Shown: piece after piece, positions 45,631-57,800 of the stretch | Layout of the letters: each line of letters opens with the position of its first letter | How positions within the stretch are numbered: the stretch's first letter is position 1 | DNA from: Paracamarosporium sp. OC-R06-R3 | Taxonomy: Eukaryota; Ascomycota; Dothideomycetes; Pleosporales; Didymosphaeriaceae | Direction: 5' to 3' | Assembly (NCBI GenBank): GCA_019828545.1 | Contig: JACVRA010000063.1 | Location: 372,001 to 436,000 of the forward strand | Length of the DNA stretch: 64,000 bases | Made by a program: the position numbers and the translations under genes | Notes under the pieces: generated by a model | What the model was told of the DNA's origin: nothing | What the model saw: only the letters and a program-made list of their open reading frames with translations | Databases searched by the model: none

Positions 45631-48054
45631 TCACCCGAGCTGCTGCTCGTCCACGTACACGTCGGCCACGTTGGGATACCGCAGGTCGGCGTGCTCTTCG
45701 AGAAACCCCATCCACGCCTTGAGGAACTTGCTGCCCCTGTCGTGCACACATGTCAGTCTGTCTGTCGCGGGGATGCGTTGCACCAAGCGTGAGGGGTTCG
45801 ACCTGCAGCCTTCATGCGTCGCTTGCAAAACAATCCACGTCCTCGGGTCCCACGTACCTGCCAACCGTTTCCGAATCCCCTATAACGCAGAGATGCCTCT
45901 TCGGCCGTGTCATGGCCACTGCACGCCGTTAGCCATCGCGCTTACGTAGCCTCGTCTGCATGCGTGTGCGGAGCGGAGATTGTGCTTTACCGTTGAGTCT
46001 GCGCTTTTCGCCTAGGAACCCAACCTCATGCTCCGCATTGCTCCGCACCAAGCTCACTATAACGGCTTCCTTTTCGCGGCCCTGAAACCCATCCACGGAC
46101 CCTAGCTCAATGCCCGGATACGCTTCTTTGAGCATTCCAGAAAGCAGCGCCAGCTGTCCAAGACATGTCGTCAGTCAAAACTATCAATGCCGTGCCCACC
46201 GTGCGTTCAGGCACAGCTCTGCATGCATGGTCGTCGCCTTACCTGCGCATTGTACGGTGTCACCACCGCTATATCTTCTGCTTTGACGCCTGCTTCGACG
46301 AGATTATTGACATGCAGCTTCACAAGTGCCGCTTCCGCCTCGTTGGACTTGCTATCTCCGAGACTCATGCCCTTGCCACCCTTCTTGATCTCCTCGTCCT
46401 CGGTTTTCTCAGGAAAATCGCCCCCTTGGGTGTCCCAGAACACAATGGGTTCGCGCGTATCGTCGCTATCTTCGACCTTGTAGGGAAGATCCCTGAGCAA
46501 CCTGAGCTTGACAGCATCGGCAGCCATGAGCTTCGAGTCATATAGCTCCGTCGAGGGAAATTGCATGATCATTTCATGCATACGGTATTGCGTTGTTAGC
46601 ATGCGCTTAATAGAGGGTCCATGGAGGGCCAGTAGTCTGTCGAACAATGTTGTTTCTAGAGTCATGTTAGATGCCACCGGCTTTACTGCGTCACCTTTGG
46701 CAGTGGCATTGCCATCCTGAGCGCCCTTCTTGCTTCCCTTCTTGGCGGTTTTCGCTTCCTTGGAGTTAAGCGACTTGATAGTGGGTGGTAATTGAAGATG
46801 GTCGCCTGCAAGGACCAGCTTGGATGCCTTGACCCAGAGCAGTGGAACCCAGCACTGAGCCTCCAAGGCCTGGCTCGCTTCATCTACTATCACAACGTCA
46901 AACTCCTGCCCTTTGAGGTGGAAGCCACCGGCACCGTGCAGCGTCGCGAGTACGACCTTGCTGCCGCGAATCAAGTTGTCGACGCAACCCCTCTCCCGCT
47001 CTCTGTACTCCTTTCGTAGCTCTTTCAAGTCAGTGTAGATCTGTCGCCGTTCCTTCGCATTGCGAGTCTTGCGGATGGAGCCCTGTTTATCATCCATCTC
47101 CTTGCGGATATCCTGGACAAGAGCTGCAGCTTCCGAAGTGCGTGTAAGTACATCAAGGGAATGGTTCAAGACCGAAGGTAGAAGACGTGCAGGATGTCCC
47201 AAACGTATCATGGGCACCTTGTGCGGGGCAAGCCGCTCAACTATGTTGTCTACTGATATATTCGATGGACCGCACACCAAGAGACGAAGTTTCTGCTTCA
47301 GTAGCTGCAAGATCAGTTCTATGAGTGTGTGGGTCTTTCCCGTGCCAGGAGGGCCGTGGATCAAGGCGATCTCGCGGGATGCAAGAGCAAACCTGATGGC
47401 TTCTTTCTGACTATCGTTCAGTGACGGGTCGTTCCATTGAAGCTCGTGAAGTGGATTGGAGGGGTCATTGAGATCTGAGGGAAGCGGCGATGGAGAGCCC
47501 TGACCAAACAAGACGCGCATGAAGGGCGTGTAGTCTTGATCGGTGAGCTTCTGGAGATTGCCCATTGTCTGGTTCATCCTCTTGTAGGTGATGTCGTTGG
47601 CCAATTTAACGAGCCATAGCTTCCCACCGCTGGGAACATCCGCATCCTCCTTGTCGAGCACGATTTCGACATTCTCCCGCTTTACACGTAGGACCACGCC
47701 CTCGACGCCCTTCTTCGCGAGGTCTCGCTTCTCAGACTTCTTCGCACTGCCAGCGGGCTGATCCTGGACGGCAACTATATCGCCGACCCGGATGCCATGC
47801 TCAGGAATGTCTGCCTTTTCGCCTTTGGTCACCACAGCAGGGTCGAGTCCGAGCTCAACGACAGTTTTGCCGCCCAGGCCAGTGCGTATAGAAGAAACGT
47901 TAAGGTTCAGGATGGCCAGCCCCGCGCGGGAGAGCGCCGTGGGCGTGTGTGACGACAGAAGCGCGTTTGTTTCCGCTAGCTCGGCCTGGAGCTCTGCATC
48001 CAGCAGAGTAAGCTGCGTCGCTGCAAAGGAAGGAATGTCGGTCGGTTCCGGCAT
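45631..48054 (-). CDS. HCS1: SF1B DNA helicase, Hcs1/IGHMBP2 family
   Basis: Four exons on the minus strand: 48054-46243, 46153-45991, 45918-45858 and 45736-45631; 713 aa. The frame is open further upstream to 48198, but only from a GTG, so the ATG at 48054 ([15 protein letters not shown]) is chosen. The helicase core has Walker [14 protein letters not shown], the DEAD-like [13 protein letters not shown], the QLPPTIKS segment, [30 protein letters not shown] and [15 protein letters not shown]. Three late introns split the motif VI region. The family unwinds DNA and RNA-DNA hybrids; yeast Hcs1 associates with DNA polymerase alpha. It diverges from the NTH1 gene. Confidence 0.95.
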
Positions 48055-48434
48055 GGTATCGAGCTGGTTCGGCGCCGCCGATGCTGGAAAGTTCAGACTG
48101 AAGCTATTGGAACGAGCGTGTCGGCGGGTCGGCACCCGCTCCCACGACCGTGGTTTGGCAGTCTCTCCTCTGCTCCACCGCCTGGTTGCGAAGCTCACGG
48201 GCCGCCAGAGATCGTCGCAGGGACGGTTCTGCGACAGTGACTGTTCCCTGTTCCTGCAGCTGTCAGTAGATACGCGGCATGGTCGCTATAATGCACGGCT
48301 TACGAGCTGGAACGCGCTGATTGGCTGCTGTTCTACGCGTATGAGTGACGCGCTCGAGCTTCAGACACGGTGCGTCACAGCGTTCTCCCTTTCCCTTGCT
48401 TTTGCTACCTCCTCCCATCCCGCTCTGCTTTCCG
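48055..48434. promoter_or_regulatory. Divergent promoter region between HCS1 and NTH1
   Basis: 380 bp separate the start codons of two genome-maintenance genes. A GTG-started extension of the helicase frame reaches 48198 and is Arg-rich, so a leader peptide or non-AUG start cannot be excluded. No TATA box is obvious. Confidence 0.5.
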
Positions 48435-49713
48435 ATGCGCACCTCTCGCCTAGCCCGGGACACATCGAGAGTCGTCGCCGCGACTCGTAATCGGCCATTA
48501 CGTCGCACCCGTGCCGCCACAAATACCCTAAACACTCACGAGTCAGAATCAGCTGTTCACAATGGCGCCGCCCAGCCAGACTCGGATTTGAGTTCAGTAT
48601 CAGATGATGCCGTGTCGGACTTTGGAGAGGCGACCGCGAGCCGGAAGAGGAAGCGGGGTCAACCTGCGCCTGTTGCTGTGAAGCGTGAGGTCAACGAGAC
48701 CAAAGTAACAACAATCCCGTCTCCCAAGAAGGAGAGCAAGCCCAAGAAGGCGCGGCGCGTCCCTGCGAAGAAGATCACTGGGAAGGATGGTACGGCCAAT
48801 TGCTACCATGACTGTTGTCCACATGCGCTGATGGTGTACTCCAGGCAGCGTCAAGATCGAGCCCCCGCCCAACTGGGAAGAGATATATTCCCTGACGAGA
48901 GAAATGCGAAATGAAAATGCGGCACCCGTAGATACCATGGGCTGCGAAAGCTTAGCAGACCGCACCGACACTCCCCGAAATCAGAGGTTCCAGACGCTGG
49001 TCTCGTTGATGCTGTCAAGCCAGACAAAGGATACAGTAACAGCCGTGGCCATCAGGAACATGCAGGAAAGAATGCCTGGTGGCTTCAGCCTGGAATCAGT
49101 ACTCGCTCTCGAGCCGCCGGCACTCAATGCTTTCATCAACAAGGTGGGCTTTCACAATCTCAAGACGAAATACATAAAACAAGCAGCCGAGATATTAAGG
49201 GACAAATGGGATTCAGACATCCCGGATACCATTCAAGGGCTGACCTCACTGCCGGGCGTGGGGCCGAAGATGGCGTATCTGTGCATGAGCGCGGCATGGG
49301 GTAGAGATGAAGGCATCGGGGTCGACGTGCATGTGCATAGGATCACTAACTTGTGGGGTTGGAATAAGACAACAAAGCCCGAGGAGACGAGAGCTGCCCT
49401 GGAGTCGTGGTTACCAAAAGAAAAGTGGCACGATATCAACAATCTGCTCGTTGGGTTCGGGCAGACTATCTGCTTGCCTGTGGGAAGGAGATGTGGTGAC
49501 TGCAAGCTCGCCGACAGAGGTCTATGTCCGTCTGCTGTTGTGGGCAAGCAAACAAAGGTCAAAAAGGAGAAGATCGTCACCAAAACTGAGGGGGGCGATG
49601 CAGACGCAACAGTGAGCGAAACCACAGTAGTAGCTCAGGAGAAAGAGATCAAAACCGAGGACATGGAGAGCAGTGTAATGGATATCGAAGACGTAGGACG
49701 GAACATACGATAA
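48435..49713 (+). CDS. NTH1: Endonuclease III homologue (DNA glycosylase/AP lyase)
   Basis: Exons 48435-48789 and 48845-49713, phase-1 join; 407 aa. The N-terminus is Arg-rich ([20 protein letters not shown]), suiting mitochondrial and nuclear targeting, followed by a basic disordered stretch. The core starts [16 protein letters not shown]. The helix-hairpin-helix [11 protein letters not shown] holds the catalytic Lys260; Asp279 is in GVDVHVHRI. The [4Fe-4S] ligands are Cys328, Cys335, Cys338 and Cys346 with spacing x6, x2, x7, where the last loop is longer than the x5 of bacterial Nth. Removes oxidised pyrimidines in base excision repair. The C-terminal tail after residue 350 is Lys/Glu-rich. 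Confidence 0.95.
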
Positions 49714-50358
49714 TACTAACGATGAGCGATGTCTCCTCGTGAAGCCCAGATCTAGTGACAAATGCCACTCATGGGAGTGGTCACTCACATGACGCGCCCG
49801 CCGTGTCTTGTATTTTCGGAGAGTCGGGATCTTTGTCTCCCATGGGTTCCATTACCATGACGATATCGCGAACAAGTAGCGCACCAATCATCCGGGTGCT
49901 AATGGAAAATAGACCGTAGATAGCACTGCTTCCTGTTGCCCTCAATTCATAGATTCCGTCTGCTTCGTTCTCCTCAACGTCATTTGTAACATTTGTTTAT
50001 TCTTGTTTGTCATATCCTTGATTGCTTCGCCTATGCAGTTGCCCGTGATCACTTAGATGTGGGCACGTGAGCGCTCCTTCCTTTGCGCGTCTGCCTGCCC
50101 GGTTGTTCGTTTACTGAACCATATCTGTTCTCTGACACATCAGCTACCTTGCCATAGTGCAGGTGGCAAGCAGGAAGAGCTCTCCTGCTTCACCTGCGCT
50201 CCCGCCTTGCCCTTGAACGCTCAGCTGTAAACCCACACACCCAACAGACAGCTACCCAGGCCCAACCCCGGGTCACACCTCACTTTCACTCTCACTACAC
50301 CGCCGCGGGTTCGTGTCTCAGCTCTCAACGGCAATCGAGCATACATCACAACAGGAAG
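49714..50358. other. Intergenic region upstream of PHD membrane-protein gene
   Basis: No supported frame. The last 150 bp look like a 5' leader with CT-rich tracts ending at a splice donor. Confidence 0.45.
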
Positions 50359-50456
50359 GTGCGTATGTCGACCTCTTCCTCTGCGTTCAATGTTTGCAGG
50401 TTGGAAACAAGTCTATGTCGCCTCCTCTATTTATCTATATTGACACAAATCCCTAG
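50359..50456 (+). other. Probable 5' UTR intron
   Basis: AAG|GTGCGTATG donor at 50359 and ATCCCTAG acceptor at 50456, two bases before ATG 50458. Removing it leaves MDAESAADD as the start and avoids an unconvincing hydrophobic N-terminal extension. Confidence 0.55.
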
Positions 50457-50457
50457 G

Positions 50458-52423
50458 ATGGACGCCGAGAGCGCAGCCGATGACGTTTGTACCCATGCTG
50501 GCAACGCTTCGCTGGATGAAATCATGGCCACACAAACTTCGGCCAGACGAAGCAATCCCGTCGAACCTTCTCTAAGCCCCACCGAGCGGACTAAGCAGGC
50601 AGAGGTCTTCGTTGCGACTATCCAACAAGCAGACAAGAAGACAAGGTTAGGCTTGAAGATCCGCAAGATGCACGAAACGATGGCAATGAAAGCATACCGC
50701 GCGCGCTATCCGGTATTTTTCATCTTTGGTTGTCTCTGCTGGGCGATCTTAACTGCCCTCACGGTCGACGCCGCCGCTATCGGTGTGCGTAGTCTCTTTA
50801 TGCCGTCACATCGAATGACAATGCACCAAGTCGACAGCATCAAAGCTCAGACATTACTCTTAATCAGCAAGCGGGACGTCTTAGAGGAGATTCGTCTTCA
50901 GAAGCGCCCTTTTGAGACGCATCCTAAATGTCTTGGTCGTGCCGTCATTGTAGCTCATGATCATTACGGTAGTCTACCGTATCAATCATTTCCGGACGCT
51001 GTTGAATACACCATCGAATGGGCACAGTCAGAGTGTCATAGGATCATATTCTCGCCGGCCTCTATTTCACAGAGCAACTGGCTGGATGTCTGGAAAACCT
51101 TTTACATTGGCCTTGCAGAGGCAGCTTTCTATCGCTGCAAAAATATGGTTCACGGTCTGTTCAAGGTCAACGACCGACGCACGAGGAAAGTCTTGGTTGC
51201 CGCCAAAACTAATTCACTTTCACTACCACTAGGATATCACCTGGACTGTAACCCTGTCGAATCTTTCTGCAACATTTCCTTCAAGAGTCCATCGGGGGGC
51301 ACGGCACTCAACGACCCCTCTAGTGAAGCGACCAAACTGATTGAGAGGGGACATGCGACCAGCACGATAATAGAATCCTGCAGAATGATACATACCTGGG
51401 GTCTCCAAGTCCGGCGGTTGATTCCATTGATGAACGTGCTTGGTCTTTTATTCGCCGTGATCACGTTTGAGTAAGTTGTCTTGCAAAATATGATCTTCCC
51501 AAATCGCTAACGAAGACACATTCAGCGCTGTCATATTCGTAGAGAATATTCAAAAGGACGCAGCTCTCCGACGGATTGCTGTAAGATACGCCAAGTGCCT
51601 TCTGCTTGAGTTTGCGTTTCTATTGATGTATTTCTGGCATCAGATGATCGCCGAGAAAGACCACTGTTCGGAGACTATTACCACGGCCACCTATGTGCTA
51701 CACCTTGTGGCAATTTTATTATATAGTGTCGGACTCGCTGATACATGGCGGAGACGATCATATTACCTCCACAATTTTCTGTGGGCCTTGCGGGAGCTTC
51801 GCACCATCTATTTCGAGGCGACAGATCAATTCTCTACCAAGGGCGGCGGCAAGCAAAATGATAAACGGGAAACCGACAAAGACAAAGAAGCAGATGAACA
51901 ATCTGACGTAGAAGGGAACGATGAACAGGTTGCTGTTGCGGAGGACGACGCAACTGACGACATACCCAAAAAGGCTTCCTCTTCGTTCTCGCTTCCCACG
52001 CTAAGTTTCCCTCCTACATCTACTCTCCATGAAGATGTCAAGCGCATGCGTGAGCACCTTCACCGAGTGCAGGCCATGCCGGAGCTTGCAAACGAAGGGC
52101 TTCGTTTAGATGAGACCACACTTGCAGAATCCGAAGAAAATAGCCTTTCTGAGGACTTAAAGAGCGATTCGGAATGGACAGTCATCGCTACCAATGAGGC
52201 TGAATCAGCAACGCTCCCAGGAAAGGATGCTTCGGATCACGATGATAGAGTTGTTGATGTTGCAATTGAAGCTTCCATTCAGGACGAAGAGGAGCAGCCG
52301 GCCAAGGACACCACAGAGGACATAGATGAGAGGGCCGACCTCAACAAGTGTATCGTCTGCGGTAATAAAGAAGAGAATGCGATGCTTCTCTTTTGTACCA
52401 ACCTCAACTGCCCTCTCACATGA
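50458..52423 (+). CDS. Multi-pass membrane protein with C-terminal PHD-type zinc finger truncated by TGA
   Basis: Exons 50458-51470 and 51526-52423; 636 aa to the TGA at 52421. Hydrophobic segments: VFFIFGCLCWAILTALTVDA (residues about 85-105), LIPLMNVLGLLFAVITFDAV (spanning the splice), LLLEFAFLLMYFW and YVLHLVAILLYSVGLAD. A long acidic, disordered tail follows. At the end a PHD/RING-like finger begins CIVC, 11 residues, CTNLNC, then PLT and the TGA. The same frame continues beyond TGA with VHSECAG and WFCPMC, completing the ligands, to TAA at 52514-52516. A tryptophan (TGG) is expected at the TGA position. I recognise no family for the membrane part. Confidence 0.82.
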
Positions 52424-52516
52424 GTTCACTCCGAGTGCGCCGGGATCAATATAGAGGGTGAGGGGATAACCGCGAATGATATTGCAACTTGGTTCTGTCC
52501 CATGTGTGGCGAGTAA
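52424..52516 (+). pseudogene. Separated 3' end of PHD finger after in-frame TGA
   Basis: Thirty sense codons in the same frame as the upstream gene carry the His-x2-Cys and Cys-x2-Cys ligands of the finger (VHSEC and WFCPMC) and a normal TAA stop. They are only translated if TGA is read through or is a base error or polymorphism. The stretch has no other mutation. Confidence 0.7.
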
Positions 52517-53575
52517 TCAGCAGACGAGATGGCACTTCTGAAATAGAGTTGCGTTACGGAACATTCGCAACAATATGTTTGCCGTCATGTTAGGGCATAG
52601 ATCCTGGGGCCCTTATGGATGCTGATTACTGAGTGGGCATAAGACATACATGATGAAGGATATTCTGACGATCAAAAATGATACTAAGGATCATGGGTAT
52701 TTAGTAGTGTACCATTAGCAGACGACAGAGGAATGCTTGAGTCCTCGACCCATGCCCAAAACGATGAATCACCAGCCATCAAGCTTTGTGACTATATGCA
52801 CCTATTCAAGTGTAAAAGTTGCTATCATGGTTTTGCTGACGCTGCTTTTGAAAGTTTACTGTGACATTGTGAAGTAGTTTGTTGGAATTTATACAGTACC
52901 TGCAATATTGAGTTGGATGGAAGACTTATAATCTCAGCCTATTAGATGGCATGCCTTGTCCTTGATAAGCTTAGCCAACTCCTTCTGAGCAGCAGCAATA
53001 GATGCCACAAGCGCTGTGGCTTCACCCAGACCAGTGATACGTGTAATGAATCCTGAAGTGCGCTGGAAACAAGTCCTTTGTAGATGCGTTGGTAATGTGC
53101 TTCGAAGCAATTTTCTCATGAACATGACTGTCTCCAGGATGGACAATTGATTGATCAGCATTGGCTGAAAAATGCGTCACAACTAATAACTACCAGCGTT
53201 AGTAGTGGCAACCCGTGTTGGATCCTCTATTGACAATAAGGCCCAACTAATCGTATGAGATGTATAGTTCCGAGTTCGGGCGTTTTTATAGCGTAAAGTC
53301 TCCATGCAGATAGTTTCTTGTTTCTGCGTTGAGACGTTTGGATAATCTCACGACGGTAGTTGGTATTCGTAACGACATATTGGAAGCTCTATAGATGAAA
53401 TTGAATTCTTTTCTTATTAGATACCGTAGCTGTTGTGCCTATGAGTGAAGCTGGATACCATATCACCTAGTTATACAAGGATGTGTACGTTACTGTCACT
53501 ACTTCATGAGCAGCTATATTAACAATATCCCTACTCCTAACCACTATTTCAACCTCACACCCCGAACGGCACAAC
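52517..53575. other. Intergenic region, no supported gene
   Basis: AT-rich, about 1 kb. A 75-codon minus-strand frame at 52934-53161 has no recognisable features. Confidence 0.45.
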
Positions 53576-54281
53576 CTACTCTCCACTTTCCCTCGCCTTC
53601 TCCGGATCCCTTAACATCTCCTCATTCCATCTCGCATCCTCACTCTTCTGCACCGGCGCCCATCCCAACTGTATCTGCATAACTTTCTGATCCCAATCTT
53701 TCGTAAAACTCCGCACCTTGCCGTCTTCAATCTCGAAAATAGCAGCTGCCCACCTATTATTCCCTGTCAGCTAATCTCTCCCCAGCCATGCCACGCCAGT
53801 TCCCACCCACCCATTACTCACCATCTCGCCTTCTTCGGCGGCTCGCTCTTTTCAACCCCCTTGTACGGCTCCCCGCAATGGCTCCCACTCGCCGTATATC
53901 TCAGAAGCACGTGCGTATCTTTTGCCCACGCTTGATCAAACCTTTCTATCCTGAGATCTGCCACACTTTGCATTACTACAGAATGCGAAGCAGCGTAGTC
54001 CATGGGCGTCTTGCACCCTGGGAACGTGGAAGGCGACCAGAACCAGCTGTCCGGGTGGCAGATGTGGCGCACTGAATCGGCGCCTGTGTTTTTGGTCGGG
54101 GAGTAGGCAATCGACATGTATTCTTTTGCTGTGGCGATGTTTTTCTCGAAGAAGGTCAGCGGTGTATCTTACGGTAGATATAAACTTGCGCTTAGGATTA
54201 TGTGAGTGAGTGATCGCATACTTCTTCCTCCGGTGTCTGCTTGGTTGACATTATGGTTGGTGGGTACTTGTCGGCTGACAT
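53576..54281 (-). CDS. SnoaL-like (NTF2-fold) protein
   Basis: Three exons on the minus strand: 54281-54222, 54144-53822 and 53753-53576; 186 aa. The first join (77-nt intron, CTGAC branch) gives MSTKQTPEEE to KNIATAKEYMSIAYSP. The second (68-nt) gives KKARW to WAAIFEIEDGKVRSF. The pattern fits a SnoaL/NTF2-like cone fold: an N-terminal helix, then CHPDSWFWSPSTFPGC, then the last strand WAAIFEIEDGKVRSFTKDWDQ. These small domains act as lyases, isomerases or binding proteins; the role is unknown. The gene is easily missed because no exon is an ordinary ATG-to-stop frame. Confidence 0.8.
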
Positions 54282-54865
54282 GATTGTTACTTTTAATAGA
54301 GAGGGAAAACGTGATGTAGGCGAAGGCTTAGTGAGAGTCTTATCGAACAAAGGTGTTCCTAGGTTCGTTGTCTGTAGAGTAGAGTAGCTTATGAGGTTGC
54401 CATGACATCAACAAAAACGAACGTGATCGGCTTTTGTGGCTTAGCGCATGCCGATGTGCTAAGGGTCAATGGCGTTGTACAATTCGAGCCACCTTGAGGT
54501 TTGCTTGGTTTATCGGTCTTTCAACGGACAGTTGTAAGAAACAGACATCAACCGAGCTGATCTATGAGGTTTCAAAGCGAAGACAGATAGTAACATCTCA
54601 ATAATAGAGGTGGTATTTGAATTCGGCCCAGACATACATGCATTCGTGCGTTTTGAAAACCTTTGACCTGACAGTAACGAGACCCGGATATCAGTGCATA
54701 CATGGTCGAAAAACCAGACCCATCCTTATTTCGTAGCTTCATAGCGGGAACGACCGACACAAAAAAAAAATCGCTGAACGCACCTAGACAAACCCAGAAT
54801 TACAATGATACAAATAAACATGACCTTCTCCCACCCCAAAACATGAATCTAATGATGAATCAGGC
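54282..54865. other. Intergenic region, no gene seen
   Basis: Promoter of the SnoaL-like gene and the 3' flank of the LRR gene; AT-rich, with an A tract near 54762. Confidence 0.45.
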
Positions 54866-57800
54866 CTAGTCTTCAATCGCATTCTCCTGCTCCTTCCCAA
54901 GCCATCGATCATTGAATTCAATAGATGGACTGGCATTCTTGAGTGCCGCAATCTGCGTATCTCTGAATATCGCAAACTCCTCAGGATTCTCTTTCTCCAT
55001 CTTCTTCAATTCCTCCGCGTTTTCCACTATCTTGTTAAATGACTTCTCCCACCCGGCTCCCTCCGTCATATTACGTATCTCCTCTCCACTGTACGTCGCA
55101 AGATGGTTCCGCAATGCCATGATATGCGGCGGTAAGTCAAGATCGCTCATGGTCCCAGAAAGATTGGCTTGTTGAGAATGCGAAGAACTGGGACGCGAGG
55201 GGTTGATGAATTCAGTGCGGAGACGATGGCCGAGCCGGTGGAGACGACCTTCTTCAAGAGTTTGAGCACGCGAGGCAAGATTGACGTCAGAGTTGTGGCG
55301 GGAACGAAGCGTCTTGGGTTCGTCTTCATCTGAGTCGTGTAACACAGTGTCGGTGACACTTGTCGAAAGTGTGGGGACGGTGGAGAGCGGCGGTGAAGAG
55401 CTGGGGATGGAGCTGGTAGTGGAAGCTGCGTCTGTGGACTGTATCCGCGTCTCAGGATACTCGTCCTCGAAGCGTTTAATCATACCCTGAAGCGTTTGAT
55501 CAAGCAATATAAGGCGTCCTGCGACGGTTAGAACTGATGCGTACTGAGTTGAAAATTCCATAGACTTACGGTATGGCATTTCATTGCCCGCTTTTGCCTC
55601 ACGAGCCAGCGCCAGCTGAAGCCTTTGCCGTATGTTGCGGGCGTTTTCCAAGAGATTCTTGGACATAATCCTGGCTCGATGTGTTTCCTCAGAATCCGCA
55701 GGCTGACTGCTTCTCGGAGTTCCTGTGCCACTGGCCATAAGCGACGTTCTACGTAGATCTGATTCCTTCTGTCGCAGGCAGTAACTAAGGGCTTTCGCAA
55801 CGCCGGTGCCACCGACGATGTAATCTTCATCAGGTGCTGCATCGTCGTCATCTGCCGAAGTCGTACTGACATTATCTTCATGTCCAACGAGATGCATGAG
55901 CACATCAGGCAACGCAGCATCTCTTGAAGTGTTCTGGAGTTCGGGGATACCCTCGATATTCTGCATATTCCGAAGACAATATGCAATGACCTGTTTCGCT
56001 AATGCCTTGACGACTTCATTGCTCTCAGGTCCAGGCACATCCACGCCGAGGAACACGATAGTCTGGGAGATCTTCGCAGCCATTGTCAATGAGGCATAAA
56101 CCGCAGCAGCTTCTTCCTGCTCCTCTTCGGTTGTTGCTGCAGCCAAAGCAGAAATTTTTGGATTCCCTTGGATGTCGACATGCGCAATCATTGGGCATTC
56201 TGGAATGACTTCTGCAATACCAATAACATCGGCTTGTGATAGGGATACATCCGTGAGGTGTATCCGCTTCAGCTTCTTGAATTGAGGCATGTACTTCCGC
56301 AGAAGACAAAGCGACAACGAATTAGAGAACAGATCACGATTGTGAGAGAGGTCCAGAAACATGAAGTTCGGTAGATTGCCCAGAGCCGGGAACAAGATTC
56401 TGAGTGACTCTGGTGTCAGGTCGCAGTCCGCAACGCTCAATGCCCACAAAGGACAGTCTTTGGTGAAACACTCAGCGAGTCGCGCAATTGAGTCGCGAAG
56501 GGTGTTGCCACCGAGATCTAGTCCCTGGCATACGCCGGACTTGATGTAATGAATAATGTGTTCAAAGCCATCCTCGTCAATGCTGTTACCCGCAAGACCT
56601 AGTCGCTGGACGCCACTGATGATAGCTCCATCAACGACTTTCCGAATGCTCGACGAAGACAAACAGCATTCAGAAAGAAGAAGTTCCTCCAGCTTCGAGC
56701 CACCTAATCGTTCCGAGATGGCTTTAGACATGATGTCGGCAACGTCTTTGGAAGTAGTCTTCTTGTCGCTTGCTACACCGGAAGAACCATTGGATGTCTG
56801 CGCAGTCTGTTGTGATGGGGGTGATGGGAATGGTATCATCGATATATCGAGCGCCATGAGCGATTTACACATGTATATGAAAAGAGCGATATGCCTCCAA
56901 CCTTCTGCTGTAATCTTGGGATTGTTCTTGAGTACCAACTTCTTGACGACACCAGAGCGCTCTTCACTCTGATCAGTCCCGTCTTTGGGTACTCCTAAAG
57001 ACGATTTTCTCCTCTTGCCAGCTTCTGGAACTTTGGCGGCAAGTAAGCCAGCAAGTATGACTCGGACTTTCTCGTCGTTTAAATCGGCATCATCTAAGAA
57101 CAGCTTCTTCACAGGAACCACAGCCAACCAATCAGAAAGGGTGACTACATCGGCAAGCTGCAGCCGGGAACCAGTCAAGTCTAAACATGCTACCGTTCCT
57201 GGTGCCGAAAGTGCAGCTGTATCGGGGTTGGACAGTTGATCGCTAATTCTCTTCAGGATAGGCGTTTCTCTTAATTGACAGCATCTGCGATATATACGCA
57301 AAGGGTCCGTGGTAGGTCGATCCTGATGCTTAGGTGCCGGTTTATTAGGAGCCTCAACTGCACCATCCGTGCTCACTTCGTCATCTTCCCTAGTGATCTC
57401 GAGTGGTATCGAGCCGTTCTCCTCAGCCTTCCTGCGCTTCTTTTCTTTCCGTTCTTTGCGTTCAGCCTCAGACCGCTTCTTCTTCTCTTTCTTCTTGCTA
57501 GGCTCAGCCTTCTCTTCATTAAGTACAGTGCCTTCTGGGTTGGGTGCCTGTTCAGTCCCTACAACTTCTTGCGCATGGCAAACGTGGACGGCACCCCCTC
57601 GATCCTTCTCTTCAGCGACAGTATCAGGGTGCTTCAATGCTTCCCCCTCCCCTCGTTCCTTAAGCTTCTTGTCCTTGCGCTTTTGTTTCCGCTCCTCGCA
57701 GTCCAAGTCGTCCTTATATCTCGGACCACCTGCGATCTCGACATCAACACAGAATGCGACACGCCGCAGTTTGTTCTGATCGAGCTCCGGCACTAGACAT

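Noticed and set aside
45097..45792. Long plus-strand frame of 231 codons, and an overlapping minus-strand frame
   Set aside because: GC-rich stretch without stops; overlaps the end of HCS1 antisense; composition and lack of domains point to chance.
48055..48198. Arg-rich 48-residue N-terminal extension of the helicase
   Set aside because: It starts with GTG, not ATG; kept only as a note in the promoter region.
52421..52423. TGA as selenocysteine codon
   Set aside because: Most ascomycetes lack the selenocysteine machinery, and the PHD fold expects Trp there, not Sec.
52934..53161. 75-codon minus-strand frame with alanine-rich end
   Set aside because: Faint resemblance to N-terminal parts of fungal STAND proteins, but too short and without context.
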